Positions 28,577-37,894 of a stretch of DNA of 64,000 nt are shown here, in pieces. Source of the stretch: Roseitranquillus sp963776845 (GTDB taxonomy: Bacteria; Pseudomonadota; Alphaproteobacteria; Rhodobacterales; Rhodobacteraceae); the NCBI GenBank assembly GCA_963776845.1, contig CAVZOJ010000002.1, positions 868,001 to 932,000 of the forward strand, given 5' to 3'. Numbering within the stretch: position 1 is the first letter of the stretch; each line of letters starts with the position of its first letter. The translations under genes and the position numbers were made by a program. Below the pieces are notes generated by a model. That model saw only the letters and a list, made by a program, of their open reading frames with translations, was not told the DNA's origin and searched no databases.

Positions 28577-29058
28577 GCGCGCGGCCCGGCCTCCCAGCGG
28601 CCCGACTTGCCACCCTCCTTGAGCACGACCCGGATGCCGCCGATCTCCATGCCGCGGTCCGCCGCCTTCAGCATGTCGTAGACGGTCAGCGCCGCCAGCG
28701 AGACCGCGGTCAGCGCCTCCATCTCGACGCCGGTGCGCCCGGTGGTCCTCACCTCGGCGGCGATTCGCACGCCGGGCAGGGCGTCGTCGATCGTCAGGTC
28801 CAGCGCAACGCGGCTGAGCGGCAGCGGATGGCACAGCGGCACGAGGTCCGCCGTGCGCTTCGCCGCCATGATGCCGGCAAGCCGTGCCGTGCCCAGGACG
28901 TCACCCTTTCCGGCCCGTCCCTCAGCCACCAGCGCGAGGGTCGCGGGCTCCATGCGCACGTGGCCTTCGGCGATTGCGGTGCGCGCCGTCTCGGCCTTGT
29001 CCGAGACATCGACCATGTGCGCCTGTCCCGCCTCGTCGAAGTGCGTCAGCCGGCTCAT
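28573..29058 (-). CDS. moaC: Cyclic pyranopterin monophosphate synthase MoaC
   Basis: Second step of molybdenum cofactor synthesis. The 161 residues show MVDVSDKAETARTA, LVPLCHPLPLSRV and the conserved GVEMEALTAVSLAALTVYDM block. It overlaps both trpC (start side) and moeA (stop side) by four bases, a tight translational coupling of tryptophan and molybdopterin genes typical of Rhodobacterales. Confidence 0.97.
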   Translation of the reverse strand: MSRLTHFDEAGQAHMVDVSDKAETARTAIAEGHVRMEPATLALVAEGRAGKGDVLGTARLAGIMAAKRTADLVPLCHPLPLSRVALDLTIDDALPGVRIAAEVRTTGRTGVEMEALTAVSLAALTVYDMLKAADRGMEIGGIRVVLKEGGKSGRWEAGPRA

Positions 29059-29834
29059 CGCGCCAGCAGGGTCCGCGTCGCCGCCGCGACGTCGTCCTGC
29101 CGCATCAGGCTCTCGCCGACGAGGAACGCCCGCGCCCCGGCGTCGGAGAGCGCCGCGATGTCCTCGGCCGTCGCGATCCCCAACTCGGCGACAACGACGC
29201 GGTCGTGCGGGACCATGGGCGCCAGCCGACGCGTCGTGTCGAGGTCGGTCTCGAACGTGTGCAGGTCGCGGTTGTTGATCCCGATCAGCGGCGAGCGGAG
29301 GCGCAGCGCCCGTTCCATCTCCGCCTCGTCATGGACCTCGATCAGCACGTCCATCCCCCAGCCGATGGCACAGCCCTCGATCTCCTTGGCCTGCCCGAAC
29401 GAGACCGCGGCCATGATGACCAGGATGCAGTCCGCCCCCATCGCCCGCGCCTCGGCCACCTGCCAGGTGTCGTAGATGAAGTCCTTGCGCAGCACCGGCA
29501 GCGACACCGCCGCGCGTGCGGCGATAAGGTGCCCTGCGTCGCCCTGGAACGACGGCCCGTCGGTCAGCACCGACAGGCAGGTGGCGCCGCCCGCCTGGTA
29601 AGCCTCCGCCAGCGTCTTGGGGTCGAAGTCCTCGCGGATCAGCCCCTTCGACGGGCTCGCCTTCTTGACTTCGGCAATCAGCGCCGGGCCGGTCGCGCGG
29701 CGGATCGCGGCGGCAAAGCCGCGCGGCATCGGTGCGGCGCGCGCCGCGCCCTCCACCTCGGCGTCCGGGCGGTGCGCCTTGGCGCGCGCCACCTCTTCCA
29801 GCTTGTAGGCCTTGATGTCGTCAAGCACGCTCAT
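29055..29834 (-). CDS. trpC: Indole-3-glycerol phosphate synthase
   Basis: Closes the indole ring in tryptophan synthesis. The start at 29834 gives MSVLDDIKAYKLEEVARAK; the longer frame to 29918 is antisense-free read-through without family similarity. Family residues are in LIAEVKKASPSKGLIRED, LSVLTDGPSFQG, LRKDFIYDTWQV and GINNRDLHTFETD. It is 259 residues, normal for a free-standing TrpC (not fused to TrpF). It is two bases downstream of the ung stop. Confidence 0.97.
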   Translation of the reverse strand: MSVLDDIKAYKLEEVARAKAHRPDAEVEGAARAAPMPRGFAAAIRRATGPALIAEVKKASPSKGLIREDFDPKTLAEAYQAGGATCLSVLTDGPSFQGDAGHLIAARAAVSLPVLRKDFIYDTWQVAEARAMGADCILVIMAAVSFGQAKEIEGCAIGWGMDVLIEVHDEAEMERALRLRSPLIGINNRDLHTFETDLDTTRRLAPMVPHDRVVVAELGIATAEDIAALSDAGARAFLVGESLMRQDDVAAATRTLLAR

Positions 29835-29836
29835 GT

Positions 29837-30550
29837 CTACTGACCTACTCCTCCCGCGCGGCGATGGGAACCGCTGCCACACCAATCCACCAACGGCTCG
29901 CCGCGTTCCGTGAGCCATGCATTAACCCGGCCGAACGGGCGCGAGCCGAAGAACCCGTGCCTTGCCGACAGGGGCGAGGGGTGTGCGCTCTCCACGAACA
30001 GGTGCGCGGCTGGCCGGACATGCCGCTTCAGCGCCTGCGCGTGGCGGCCCCAGAGGACGAACGCGGTCGGTCGCTCCGAGACCCGCGCCAGCACCTCCGC
30101 CGCCAGCCGCCGCCAGCCGAGTCGCGCGTGCCCGCCCGCCACGCCGGCCGGCACCGTCAGGCTGGTGTTCAGCAACAGCACGCCCTGCGCCGCCCATCCG
30201 CCCAGGTTGCCATCGGCGGGGCGACAGCCGACATCGGCCTGCATCTCGGCAAAAATGTTGGCCAGCGATCGCGGCAGCGCGACGCCCGGCCGGACGGAGA
30301 ACGCAAGGCCGTCGGCATTGCCCGGCGTCGGGTAGGGGTCCTGCCCAAGTATCACCACGCGCACCGCCGCCGGGGGGCACGCCTCCAGCGCGGCGAAAAT
30401 CTGCGCGGCCGGGGGCAGCACCGTCCGCGTCTCCGCCTTCAGCGCCGCCTCGATGCCGGGCCAGGTCTCCGAGAAGAACGGCAGGTCGCCCCACGCCTCG
30501 GGCGGCGTCACGAGCCTCCCCCGCTCTCGGAGTGTCCCCGTTGAAGGCAT
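29837..30550 (-). CDS. ung: Uracil-DNA glycosylase, family 1
   Basis: Removes uracil from DNA. Motif A reads VVILGQDPYPTPGNADGLA, with the catalytic aspartate and Tyr, and proline where GQDPYH has histidine. Motif B reads ESAHPSPLSARHGFFGSRP. The length of 237 residues is normal. It is inserted between trpD (52-base gap) and trpC (2-base gap) on the same strand, so it should be co-transcribed with the tryptophan genes. Confidence 0.93.
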   Translation of the reverse strand: MPSTGTLRERGRLVTPPEAWGDLPFFSETWPGIEAALKAETRTVLPPAAQIFAALEACPPAAVRVVILGQDPYPTPGNADGLAFSVRPGVALPRSLANIFAEMQADVGCRPADGNLGGWAAQGVLLLNTSLTVPAGVAGGHARLGWRRLAAEVLARVSERPTAFVLWGRHAQALKRHVRPAAHLFVESAHPSPLSARHGFFGSRPFGRVNAWLTERGEPLVDWCGSGSHRRAGGVGQ

Positions 30551-30602
30551 CCCGCATCCTCCAAGAGCACGACGCCTCGGCGCCGGTCGGCCCGCCCGCC
30601 GG

Positions 30603-31619
30603 TCACGCCGCCTGCGTCACCCGCGCAAGCCCCTCCACTTTCGCCTGCGCGGCCCCGGAATCGAGCGACTCCGCCGCCAGCCCGGCGCCCTCGTGCAGGT
30701 CCGCCGCGCGGCCCGCGATCATCAGCGCCGCCGCCGCGTTCAGCAGCACCGCGTCGCGGTAGGCCGACGCCTCGCCGGCCATCAGCGCCCGAAACGCGCG
30801 GCCGTTCTCGGCCGGTGTGCCGCCCAGGATTGCCTCGAACGGATGCACCGGCAGACCCGCTTCCTCGGGATGCACCTCCCGCTCCGTGACCGCGCCGTCC
30901 TGCAGCGCCGCCACGAACGACGGCTCGGCGATCGACAGCTCGTCGGTGCCGTCGCCGCCATGAACGATCCACGCCCGCTCCGACCCCAGGCGCGCCAGCA
31001 CCTCGGCCATCGGCCGGATCATCTCGCGCGCGAAGGCGCCGGTCAGCTGCCGCTTCACCCCCGCGGGGTTCGTCAGCGGGCCCAGGATGTTGAAGATCGT
31101 CCGCGTTCCCAGTTCCGCCCGCGCTGGCCCGACATTCGCCATCGCCGGGTGGTGCATCGGCGCCATCATGAAGCCGATCCCGACCTCCGCGAGCGCCCGC
31201 TCCACCACGTCCGGGCCGACCATCACCTTGATCCCGGCCTCGGTCAGCGCATCCGCGCTTCCGGACTTCGACGACAGGTTCCGGTTGCCGTGTTTCGCCA
31301 CGGTCACGCCGGCGCCCGCCACCACGAACGCCGTCGCCGTCGAGATGTTGAGCGTGCCCTTGCCGTCGCCGCCGGTGCCGACGATGTCGATGGCCCCCTC
31401 GGGCGCCCGCACCTTGCGGCACTTCGCCCGCATCACCTGGGCCGCGGCGGTGTATTCGGCGACCGACTCGCCGCGGGTGCGCAGCGTCATGAGGAATCCG
31501 CCGATCTGCGCCGGCGTCGCCTCGCCCTCGAACAGGATCTCGAACGCCACCCGCGCCTCGTCGTCGGTGAGCGGCCGCGCCACCGCGGCGGCGATCAGGG
31601 GCTTGAGGTCGGCGCTCAT
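30603..31619 (-). CDS. trpD: Anthranilate phosphoribosyltransferase
   Basis: Transfers the phosphoribosyl group to anthranilate. The 338 residues contain the PRPP motif GTGGDGKGTLNISTATAFV, the KHGNRNLSSKSGSADALTE segment and NILGPLTNPAGVKRQLTG. Its start overlaps the trpG stop by four bases. Confidence 0.98.
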   Translation of the reverse strand: MSADLKPLIAAAVARPLTDDEARVAFEILFEGEATPAQIGGFLMTLRTRGESVAEYTAAAQVMRAKCRKVRAPEGAIDIVGTGGDGKGTLNISTATAFVVAGAGVTVAKHGNRNLSSKSGSADALTEAGIKVMVGPDVVERALAEVGIGFMMAPMHHPAMANVGPARAELGTRTIFNILGPLTNPAGVKRQLTGAFAREMIRPMAEVLARLGSERAWIVHGGDGTDELSIAEPSFVAALQDGAVTEREVHPEEAGLPVHPFEAILGGTPAENGRAFRALMAGEASAYRDAVLLNAAAALMIAGRAADLHEGAGLAAESLDSGAAQAKVEGLARVTQAA

Positions 31620-32197
31620 GCCGCGACGGGCGCCGTCGCCAGGAAGTTCCGCAACAGCCGGTGTCCGTGTTCCGAGGCGATGCTCTCGGGATGGAACTGC
31701 ACCCCGTGGATCGGCAGCTCGACGTGGCTGAGGCCCATCACCGTGCCGTCCGCCACATGTGCCGTCACCCGAAGCACGTTCGGCAGGCCCTCCGGCGAGA
31801 CCGTCAGCGAGTGGTAGCGCGTCGCCCGGAACGGCGAGGGCAGGCCGGCGAAGACCCCGGTGCCGTCATGCGTCACCTCCGCGACCTTGCCGTGGACGAT
31901 CGCATCGGCCCGCACCACTTGCCCGCCGAACGCCTGTCCTATCGCCTGATGCCCGAGGCAGACGCCGAGCAGCGGCACCCGCGCCTCCGCCGCCGCCCGC
32001 ACCAGCGGCACGCATACGCCGGCGCGGTCCGGGTCGCACGGTCCCGGCGACAGGACGATCGCGTCGGGCCGCGACGCCAGTGCCTCCTCCGCGGTCAGCG
32101 TATCGTTGCGCCGCACGACGACCTCGGCCCCCAACTCGCCCATGAAGTGAACGAGGTTCCAGGTAAAACTGTCATAGTTGTCGATGAGCAGGATCAA
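31616..32197 (-). CDS. trpG: Anthranilate synthase glutamine amidotransferase component
   Basis: Supplies ammonia from glutamine to TrpE. The start appears to be TTG at 32197, giving (M)ILLIDNYDSFTWN, since no ATG lies near the conserved N-terminus; AAGGA is ten bases upstream. The nucleophile is in LLGVCLGHQAIGQ and the His-Glu pair in GVQFHPESIAS. It is 193 residues. The separate synthase subunit trpE is further upstream on the same strand, with the disulfide reductase gene between. Confidence 0.95.
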   Translation of the reverse strand: MILLIDNYDSFTWNLVHFMGELGAEVVVRRNDTLTAEEALASRPDAIVLSPGPCDPDRAGVCVPLVRAAAEARVPLLGVCLGHQAIGQAFGGQVVRADAIVHGKVAEVTHDGTGVFAGLPSPFRATRYHSLTVSPEGLPNVLRVTAHVADGTVMGLSHVELPIHGVQFHPESIASEHGHRLLRNFLATAPVAA

Positions 32198-32291
32198 GCC
32201 GGTCGGGTCCTTGTTGGGGGTGCCTCCACCGCGTGAGGCCGCTATAGATGCGCGCAGGGGACGGCCCGGGTCAAGGGCAGGGGGCGGCAGC

Positions 32292-32504
32292 ATGCGGACG
32301 CTATTCGGTCTTCTCGTCGGCCTTTTCGCGGGGCTTGCGGTGGCGGCTGTGATACTGGTCGTCGGGCCCGCGTCCGACAGTACCGCGGCCGACCGGGCGC
32401 CGACCGGTTTCGCGCCCCTCGATGAGGTCGAGGGCCCGCGGCTGCCGCGGCTGACGTCCGACACGATGCCCGCGCAACCCGCCGATCCACCCGGCCTCGA
32501 ATAG
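32292..32504 (+). CDS. 70-residue single-span membrane protein
   Basis: Starts at ATG 32292 after GCAGGGGGCGG. One N-terminal membrane segment (TLFGLLVGLFAGLAVAAVILVV) then a short Pro- and Asp-rich tail outside the membrane. It is divergent from trpG and convergent with the disulfide reductase gene. No family recognised. Confidence 0.55.
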   Translation: MRTLFGLLVGLFAGLAVAAVILVVGPASDSTAADRAPTGFAPLDEVEGPRLPRLTSDTMPAQPADPPGLE

Positions 32505-32591
32505 CCTATCCTTTCGGCCGGACGACCCGGCCTGTCGGCAAGACCCGTCGAGCCGCCAGAGAAGTTGACGGCGACGAATGTCCGCGCCGGA

Positions 32592-33998
32592 TCACGCGCC
32601 CGGCGGGTTGCCGATGTCGCGGTCGGACGGCAACGGTGCCGAAGTCGCCCTGCAGATGTCGCGCAGCGCCGGCCGCAGCCCCTCTTCGAGCGTCGGGTGG
32701 TAGTACGGCATCGACAGCAGGCCCGAGGCGGTCTCGCCACGCATGATCGCAAGCGCCAGCAGGTGCGCCATGTGCCCGGCTCCCGGCGCGAAGAGTTCGG
32801 CGCCGGTCAGCCGGCCATCCGGCGCGGCATGGATGCGGACCAGCCCCTTGGCGCGCGCCTCCACCTTCGCCCGCCCCTGATCCTCGTACGAGGCGCCGCC
32901 GACGTGCCCGCCGTCGTTGGGAGGAGCGCCGAGGACGGCATGCGGCGGGTCCGTGAAGGTCAGCGTGAAGGCCGGCGACCGTTCCGCCGGCCCGACGTCT
33001 GGGTACGCCGCGGCGTTGTGGCCGGCGATCGCGCCCTCGTCGGACGCCTCGTGCAAGATCGGCCGGTCGGCATTGGCATCGCCGGCGATGAAGATCGGCG
33101 CGTCACCACATTGCAGCGTCCGCGGGTCGAACTCCGGAACGCCGTGCTCGTCCAGCGCCAGACCGGTCGTCTCGAGGCCCAGATCGTCAATCCGGGGCGG
33201 CCGGCCCGTCGCCAGCAGCACCCGATCGACCCGCGCCTCTCCGGCCTCAGGCCCGGTCCAGGTGACGCGCGCGCCGTCGCCGTCGCGTGCGGCGCTCACG
33301 TCGACGCCCAGCCGCAGCGTTAATTCCCCGCCGATCACCTCGGCCAGGGCGTGCTGCACGTCGGGATCCCGCGCGCCGTCGAGCGTCGTCGCCTGGTCGA
33401 GCAGGATCGTCTCGACCCCGAGGCGCGCCATCGCCTGCGCGATCTCCAGCCCGATCGCCCCCGCGCCGACGACCGCCAGCGACCGTGGCAGGTCCTCAAG
33501 CTCGAAGACGGTGCGGTTCGTCAGTGCCAACTCCCCCAAATCCTCGAACGGCGGTGGAACCATCGGCGCCGACCCCGTCGCGATCACCACGCTGCGCGCG
33601 CGAATCCCAGTGCCGTCGGACAACGCGAGCCGCCCCGGCCCGTCGAACCGCGCCCGGGCCTTGATGCACGTCCCCTCCGGCAGCTCGTCGAACGAGGATC
33701 GCGTCGCCTCGGCGAATTTGTCACGCTCCGCCTGCAGCCGCCGCATCACCGCGCGGCCGTCGACGACGGGTGTGCCGGGGCCGATACCAAAGACGGTCGC
33801 CCGGCGCACCGCGTGCGCGGCCTCGGCCGCGGCGATCAGCAGCTTCGAGGGCATGCAGCCGACCGTGGCGCAGACGGTCCCGGCGAACGCCTCGTCGATC
33901 AGCAGTGTCGTCGCGCCGGCCTTTCGCGCCGCGCGCTCTGCCGCCAGGCCGGCGGTCCCGGCGCCGATCACGGCGACGTCGCAGGTCCGGTCCGTCAT
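32592..33998 (-). CDS. FAD-dependent pyridine nucleotide-disulphide oxidoreductase
   Basis: A 468-residue class I flavoprotein disulphide reductase of the dihydrolipoamide dehydrogenase/mercuric reductase group. FAD site: VAVIGAGTAGLAAERAARKAG. Redox-active disulphide: TVCATVGCMPSKLL. NAD(P) site: LAVVGAGAIGLEIAQ. Interface His-Glu pair: YYHPTLEEGL. No lipoyl or heavy-metal domain is attached, and no 2-oxoacid dehydrogenase genes are close, so the substrate is unknown. The ATG at 33998 matches the family N-terminus. Confidence 0.88.
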   Translation of the reverse strand: MTDRTCDVAVIGAGTAGLAAERAARKAGATTLLIDEAFAGTVCATVGCMPSKLLIAAAEAAHAVRRATVFGIGPGTPVVDGRAVMRRLQAERDKFAEATRSSFDELPEGTCIKARARFDGPGRLALSDGTGIRARSVVIATGSAPMVPPPFEDLGELALTNRTVFELEDLPRSLAVVGAGAIGLEIAQAMARLGVETILLDQATTLDGARDPDVQHALAEVIGGELTLRLGVDVSAARDGDGARVTWTGPEAGEARVDRVLLATGRPPRIDDLGLETTGLALDEHGVPEFDPRTLQCGDAPIFIAGDANADRPILHEASDEGAIAGHNAAAYPDVGPAERSPAFTLTFTDPPHAVLGAPPNDGGHVGGASYEDQGRAKVEARAKGLVRIHAAPDGRLTGAELFAPGAGHMAHLLALAIMRGETASGLLSMPYYHPTLEEGLRPALRDICRATSAPLPSDRDIGNPPGA

Positions 33999-34252
33999 CG
34001 CGCGGCGCTCGCGCACGTTTCGCGCATCTCCGCGGTCGGTCTCCCGTCTCGAGCCATTCGGTCCTCCCTCGCATGCCTCCACGGACGAAACGTCCGGGCC
34101 CGCCTTGGTTCCCGCCTCACGCCCTGACGATAGTGACGCACGTCCTCCCGGCATCGTCAGGCAAGGCCAATCGCTGCGTGGGTTCTAGGCCGCGAAGATC
34201 CGCAGGGGCTGACCAGGTCGGACGCCGCCCAAAAGCGTGACATCCGCCGGCG

Positions 34253-35755
34253 CTAGTTGCCGTGGCCCCTGAAGCGCCCGGCATCCTCGGCGGCGGCCCG
34301 GATGGCGCGGCTCTTGTTGACGGTCTCCATGTACTCCGCCTCGGGGTCGCTGTCGTAGACGACGCCGCCGCCCGCCTGGACGTAGAGCTGGCCGTCCTTC
34401 ACCACCGCCGTCCGCAGCGCGATGCACATGTCCATGTCGCCGCCGGCGCTGAAGTAGCCGACGCCGCCGCCATAGACGCCGCGCTTCTCCGGCTCGAGCT
34501 CGTCGATGATCTCCATCGCCCGCACCTTGGGCGCGCCGCTGACCGTGCCCGCCGGCAAGCCGGCAAGCAGCGCCGACAGCGCGTCCTCGCCCTCGCGCAG
34601 CTCGCCCACCACGTTCGAGACGATGTGCATCACGTGGCTGTAGCGTTCGACGATGAACTCCTCGGTCGGTCGCACCGTCCCGATCTTCGCCACCCGGCCG
34701 ACATCGTTGCGGCCGAGGTCGAGCAGCATCAGGTGCTCCGCTCGTTCCTTCTCGTCGCCGATCAGCTCCGCCTCGTAGGCGCGGTCGGCCTCGGGCGTGG
34801 CGCCGCGCGGCCGGGTCCCGGCGATCGGCCGGATCGTCACCTCGCCGCCGAACACCCGGACCAGGATCTCGGGGCTGGCGCCGATCACGTACGCGTCGCC
34901 AAAGTCGAAATGGAACATGAAGGGCGACGGGTTCGTCCGCCGCAGGCTGCGATAGAGCGCGAACGGCGGCAGGTCGAACGGCTGCCGCCAGCGCTGCGAC
35001 GGCACCACCTGGAAGATGTCGCCGGCGCGGATGTACGCCTTCGCCGCCTCGACCGCCGCCAGATACTCCTCGTGCGTGAAGTTCGAGACGGGCTCCGGCA
35101 CCTCCGCCGCCTCGCCGAGGTCGCGGCCCGCCCCCGGCGCCGGCCGCTCGAGGTCGCGCACCGCGTCCATCACCCGCTCCGCCGCTTGCGCGTAGGCCGC
35201 CCGTGCGCCGAGGCCCGCGCCCTGCCAGGCCGGGGCGACCACCGTCACCTCGCCCCGCACGCCGTCGAGCACGCAGACGACCGAGGGGCGCAGCAGCCGC
35301 GCATCCGGCATTCCGATCGGGTCGGGATTCGGCGCGCCCAGCCGCTCCACCAGCCGGATCATGTCGTAGCCGAGATACCCGAACAGGCCCGCGGACGCGG
35401 CCGGCAGCCCGTCGGGCAGGTCGATCCGGCTCTCATCGATCAGCGCCCTCAGCGCCGCCAGCGGATCGCCCGGCATCTCCTCCCACGCGGCGTCGTCGAA
35501 CCGCGCCATCCGGTTCACCCGCGAGGTCGTGCCCCGGCATTCCCACACCAGGTCCGGCTTCATCCCGATGATCGAGTACCGGCCGCGCACCTCGCCGCCG
35601 GTCACGCTTTCCAGCAGGAACGCGTTGCGCTGCCCCGCCGTCAGTTTCAGCATCAGGCTGACCGGCGTGTCGAGGTCGGCCGCGAGGCGGGTCCAGACCA
35701 ACTGGTTCCGCCCGGCCTCCCAGCCGTCGGCGAACGCGGCGAAGTCCGGTGTCAT
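34253..35755 (-). CDS. trpE: Anthranilate synthase component I
   Basis: Converts chorismate to anthranilate with TrpG. The 500 residues include the tryptophan-feedback N-terminal region (LLESVTGGEVRGRYSIIG), GDIFQVVPSQRW, PIAGTRPRGATPEADRAYE, the metal site around DLGRNDVGRV, and GLPAGTVSGAPKVRAMEII. Its ATG overlaps the TGA of ppiD by four bases, so both are transcribed together. Confidence 0.98.
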   Translation of the reverse strand: MTPDFAAFADGWEAGRNQLVWTRLAADLDTPVSLMLKLTAGQRNAFLLESVTGGEVRGRYSIIGMKPDLVWECRGTTSRVNRMARFDDAAWEEMPGDPLAALRALIDESRIDLPDGLPAASAGLFGYLGYDMIRLVERLGAPNPDPIGMPDARLLRPSVVCVLDGVRGEVTVVAPAWQGAGLGARAAYAQAAERVMDAVRDLERPAPGAGRDLGEAAEVPEPVSNFTHEEYLAAVEAAKAYIRAGDIFQVVPSQRWRQPFDLPPFALYRSLRRTNPSPFMFHFDFGDAYVIGASPEILVRVFGGEVTIRPIAGTRPRGATPEADRAYEAELIGDEKERAEHLMLLDLGRNDVGRVAKIGTVRPTEEFIVERYSHVMHIVSNVVGELREGEDALSALLAGLPAGTVSGAPKVRAMEIIDELEPEKRGVYGGGVGYFSAGGDMDMCIALRTAVVKDGQLYVQAGGGVVYDSDPEAEYMETVNKSRAIRAAAEDAGRFRGHGN

Positions 35756-37608
35756 CAGGGCAGTTGCGTCTGCACGGCGTTGATCGCCGACTGGTCGAGG
35801 CTGATGCCCGCGTCCTGCTCGGCCGCGCGTACGAAGGCGGACAGGATATCGTCGGCCAGCGTCGCCGCCGACTGCTCGGCAAAGGCTGACTTGGCCGTCT
35901 GCGCCTCGGCGCTCTCCTGATCGGCGGACACGATGCGGTCGAGACGGATCACCGCGGCGCCGCTGGCCGTCGGGACGGCGAGGGCGTCGCCCGGCGCCAT
36001 CTCGAAGATCGCTTCGATCGCCTCCGGCGGCAGGCCTTCGACCACGCCGTCGCGGGTGACCCCCTCGGCGGTGCCCGGCGTCAGGTCCTGCGCCTCGAAC
36101 GAGGCGCCGGCCTTGACGTCGACGGCGTCGGCCTCGGCCTCCTCCATCAGCGCCGACTGCACCTGCGCCGCGCGCCAGGCCTCGGCCACCTCGTCGCGCA
36201 CATCGTCGAGCGGGCGCAGTTCCGGCTGCCTCACCTCGTCCAGCCGCAGCGCGAAGAGGCCGCCATCCTCCAGCTCGCGGACCTCGGGAAAGTCGCCCTC
36301 GAGCACCGCCTGCGCCTCGGCGCGGAACGCCTCGTAGGCCGCCGGCCCCTCGGCCGAGCCCGGCTCCAGCCGGATGGTGCCGGCTTCCAGCTCGGTCTCC
36401 GCGGCCAGATCCTCCAGCGTGGCGCCGCCGGCCAGCAGGTCCTCGATCTCCGGCCGCAATTCATCGATGAGGCGGCGCGCCTGGTCGTTCTCGACTTCGG
36501 CGGCGAGATCGTCCCGCACCTCCTCGAACGTGGTCTCGTCCGCCGAGAGGATCGCGTTCACCCGGAACAGGGCCGGCCCCAGCGCGGTCGGCGCCGGCCC
36601 GGCGATGCCCGGCTCCTCCAGAGCAAAGACCGCGTCCGCGGCGTCGCCCAGTTCGTCGCGGCTGACGTCGGCCATATCGATGTCGGTCAGCGTCAGGCCG
36701 CGCTCCTCGACCAGCGCGTCGAACGACGTCTCGCCCGCGGCAATGGCGTCTGCCGCCGCCTGCGCGTCTTCCTCGCTGCCAAAGACCAGGCGCTCGACAA
36801 GGCGTCGCTCGGGCTGGCGGTACTGGTCCGACCGCTCCTCGTAGAGCTGGCGCAGCATCGCCTCGTCGGTCTCGATCTCGTCGGCCAGCATGTCCGGCGT
36901 GATCCAGGCGTACGTGATCATCCGCCCCTCGGGCGAGGTGAAGAGGGCAGGGTTCTCCTCGTGGAACGACGCCAGCTCGTCCTCCGTCGGTTCACCCGGT
37001 TCCTCGGGCAGGTCCTCCGCCGTCGTCACGGCCCAGGTCACGTCGCGCCCCTCCCGCGCGTAGCCATAGAGCGTCTCGACATAGACGTGCGGGATCCGCA
37101 CGCCGCCCGTCACGGCGCCCTGCAGCAGGCCCCGGGCGGTATCGGCGCGCACCTGCTCCTCGAACTGCGCCGGGCTCAGGCCGTTGCGGTCCAGCACGAA
37201 CTGATAGCTCTCGCGGTCGAACTCGCCGTCGACGCCGCCGAAGGCCGGGATCGACTGGATCTCGCGCGCGACCTGCTCGTCGCCGACCGACAGGCCGATG
37301 CGCTGTGCCTCGTTGTCGAGCGCGGCGCGCCCGACGAGCCGCTGCAGCACCAGCCGGTCGATGCCGAAGTTGCGCGCCTGCTCGATGGTGATCGTCTGCC
37401 CGGTCTGCTGCGAGAGCTGCTGGATCTCCTGCTGCAGCGCGCGGGCATAGTCGTCCATCGTGATGTCGACGTCGCCGACCGACCCCACCTGGCGGGAAGC
37501 ACCGCCAAAGTTCGTCGCCCCGAACCCGGCGAGGCCGACGATCAGCAGCGCGAGTATCACCCAGACCAGGAGCTTCCCGGTCTTGCCCTTCGCACCCTTG
37601 ACTGCCAT
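35755..37608 (-). CDS. PpiD/SurA-type peptidylprolyl isomerase, membrane-anchored
   Basis: Periplasmic folding factor of 617 residues. One N-terminal anchor (KLLVWVILALLIVGLAGFGA, residues 12-31) is followed by a SurA-N-like chaperone region (residues 40-200) and a parvulin-like domain near residues 260-390 (RLVERLVFGSEEDAQAAADA). The long acidic C-terminal half fits PpiD. The ATG at 37608 is used because the extra upstream residues of the longer frame are not conserved in character. It heads the trp cluster. Confidence 0.88.
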   Translation of the reverse strand: MAVKGAKGKTGKLLVWVILALLIVGLAGFGATNFGGASRQVGSVGDVDITMDDYARALQQEIQQLSQQTGQTITIEQARNFGIDRLVLQRLVGRAALDNEAQRIGLSVGDEQVAREIQSIPAFGGVDGEFDRESYQFVLDRNGLSPAQFEEQVRADTARGLLQGAVTGGVRIPHVYVETLYGYAREGRDVTWAVTTAEDLPEEPGEPTEDELASFHEENPALFTSPEGRMITYAWITPDMLADEIETDEAMLRQLYEERSDQYRQPERRLVERLVFGSEEDAQAAADAIAAGETSFDALVEERGLTLTDIDMADVSRDELGDAADAVFALEEPGIAGPAPTALGPALFRVNAILSADETTFEEVRDDLAAEVENDQARRLIDELRPEIEDLLAGGATLEDLAAETELEAGTIRLEPGSAEGPAAYEAFRAEAQAVLEGDFPEVRELEDGGLFALRLDEVRQPELRPLDDVRDEVAEAWRAAQVQSALMEEAEADAVDVKAGASFEAQDLTPGTAEGVTRDGVVEGLPPEAIEAIFEMAPGDALAVPTASGAAVIRLDRIVSADQESAEAQTAKSAFAEQSAATLADDILSAFVRAAEQDAGISLDQSAINAVQTQLP

Positions 37609-37894
37609 CGCGCCTCTCCCGTCAGACGCGCGACGGTCTAAGGGAGGCCGGGTCCGAGGTCCAGCGCCGCGCGCCGGCTTGCCGCAGGTCAGGCGACCCG
37701 AAAAGGCGATCCTGCGAAAGAGTGGCACGAATGCTGGTCGAGGGGTCGGGAATCCCGGCCTTTGCGTACCGGCGTCCCGTCTCTACCCTCATCACGGCTG
37801 TCGAGAAGCAGTCCCGGCCAGGATTCCATCGGCCGGAGTGAACCGTCCCCGCCAGATTTTTCGGCGGGCACAAAACATTTAAGGGAGACTCTGG
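37609..37894. promoter_or_regulatory. Divergent promoter region with 5'-UTR hairpin
   Basis: 286 bases between the divergent ppiD and 226-residue gene. CCCGCC (37848-37853) and GGCGGG (37863-37868) can pair around an AGATTTTTC loop, ending 14 bases before the AAGGGAGA ribosome-binding site at 37880. No clear sigma-70 pair could be fixed. Confidence 0.35.

Noticed and set aside
34000..34252. Tryptophan leader peptide/attenuator
   Set aside because: No short frame with adjacent Trp codons followed by alternative hairpins and a T-run; only a small GGACG/CGTCC dyad.
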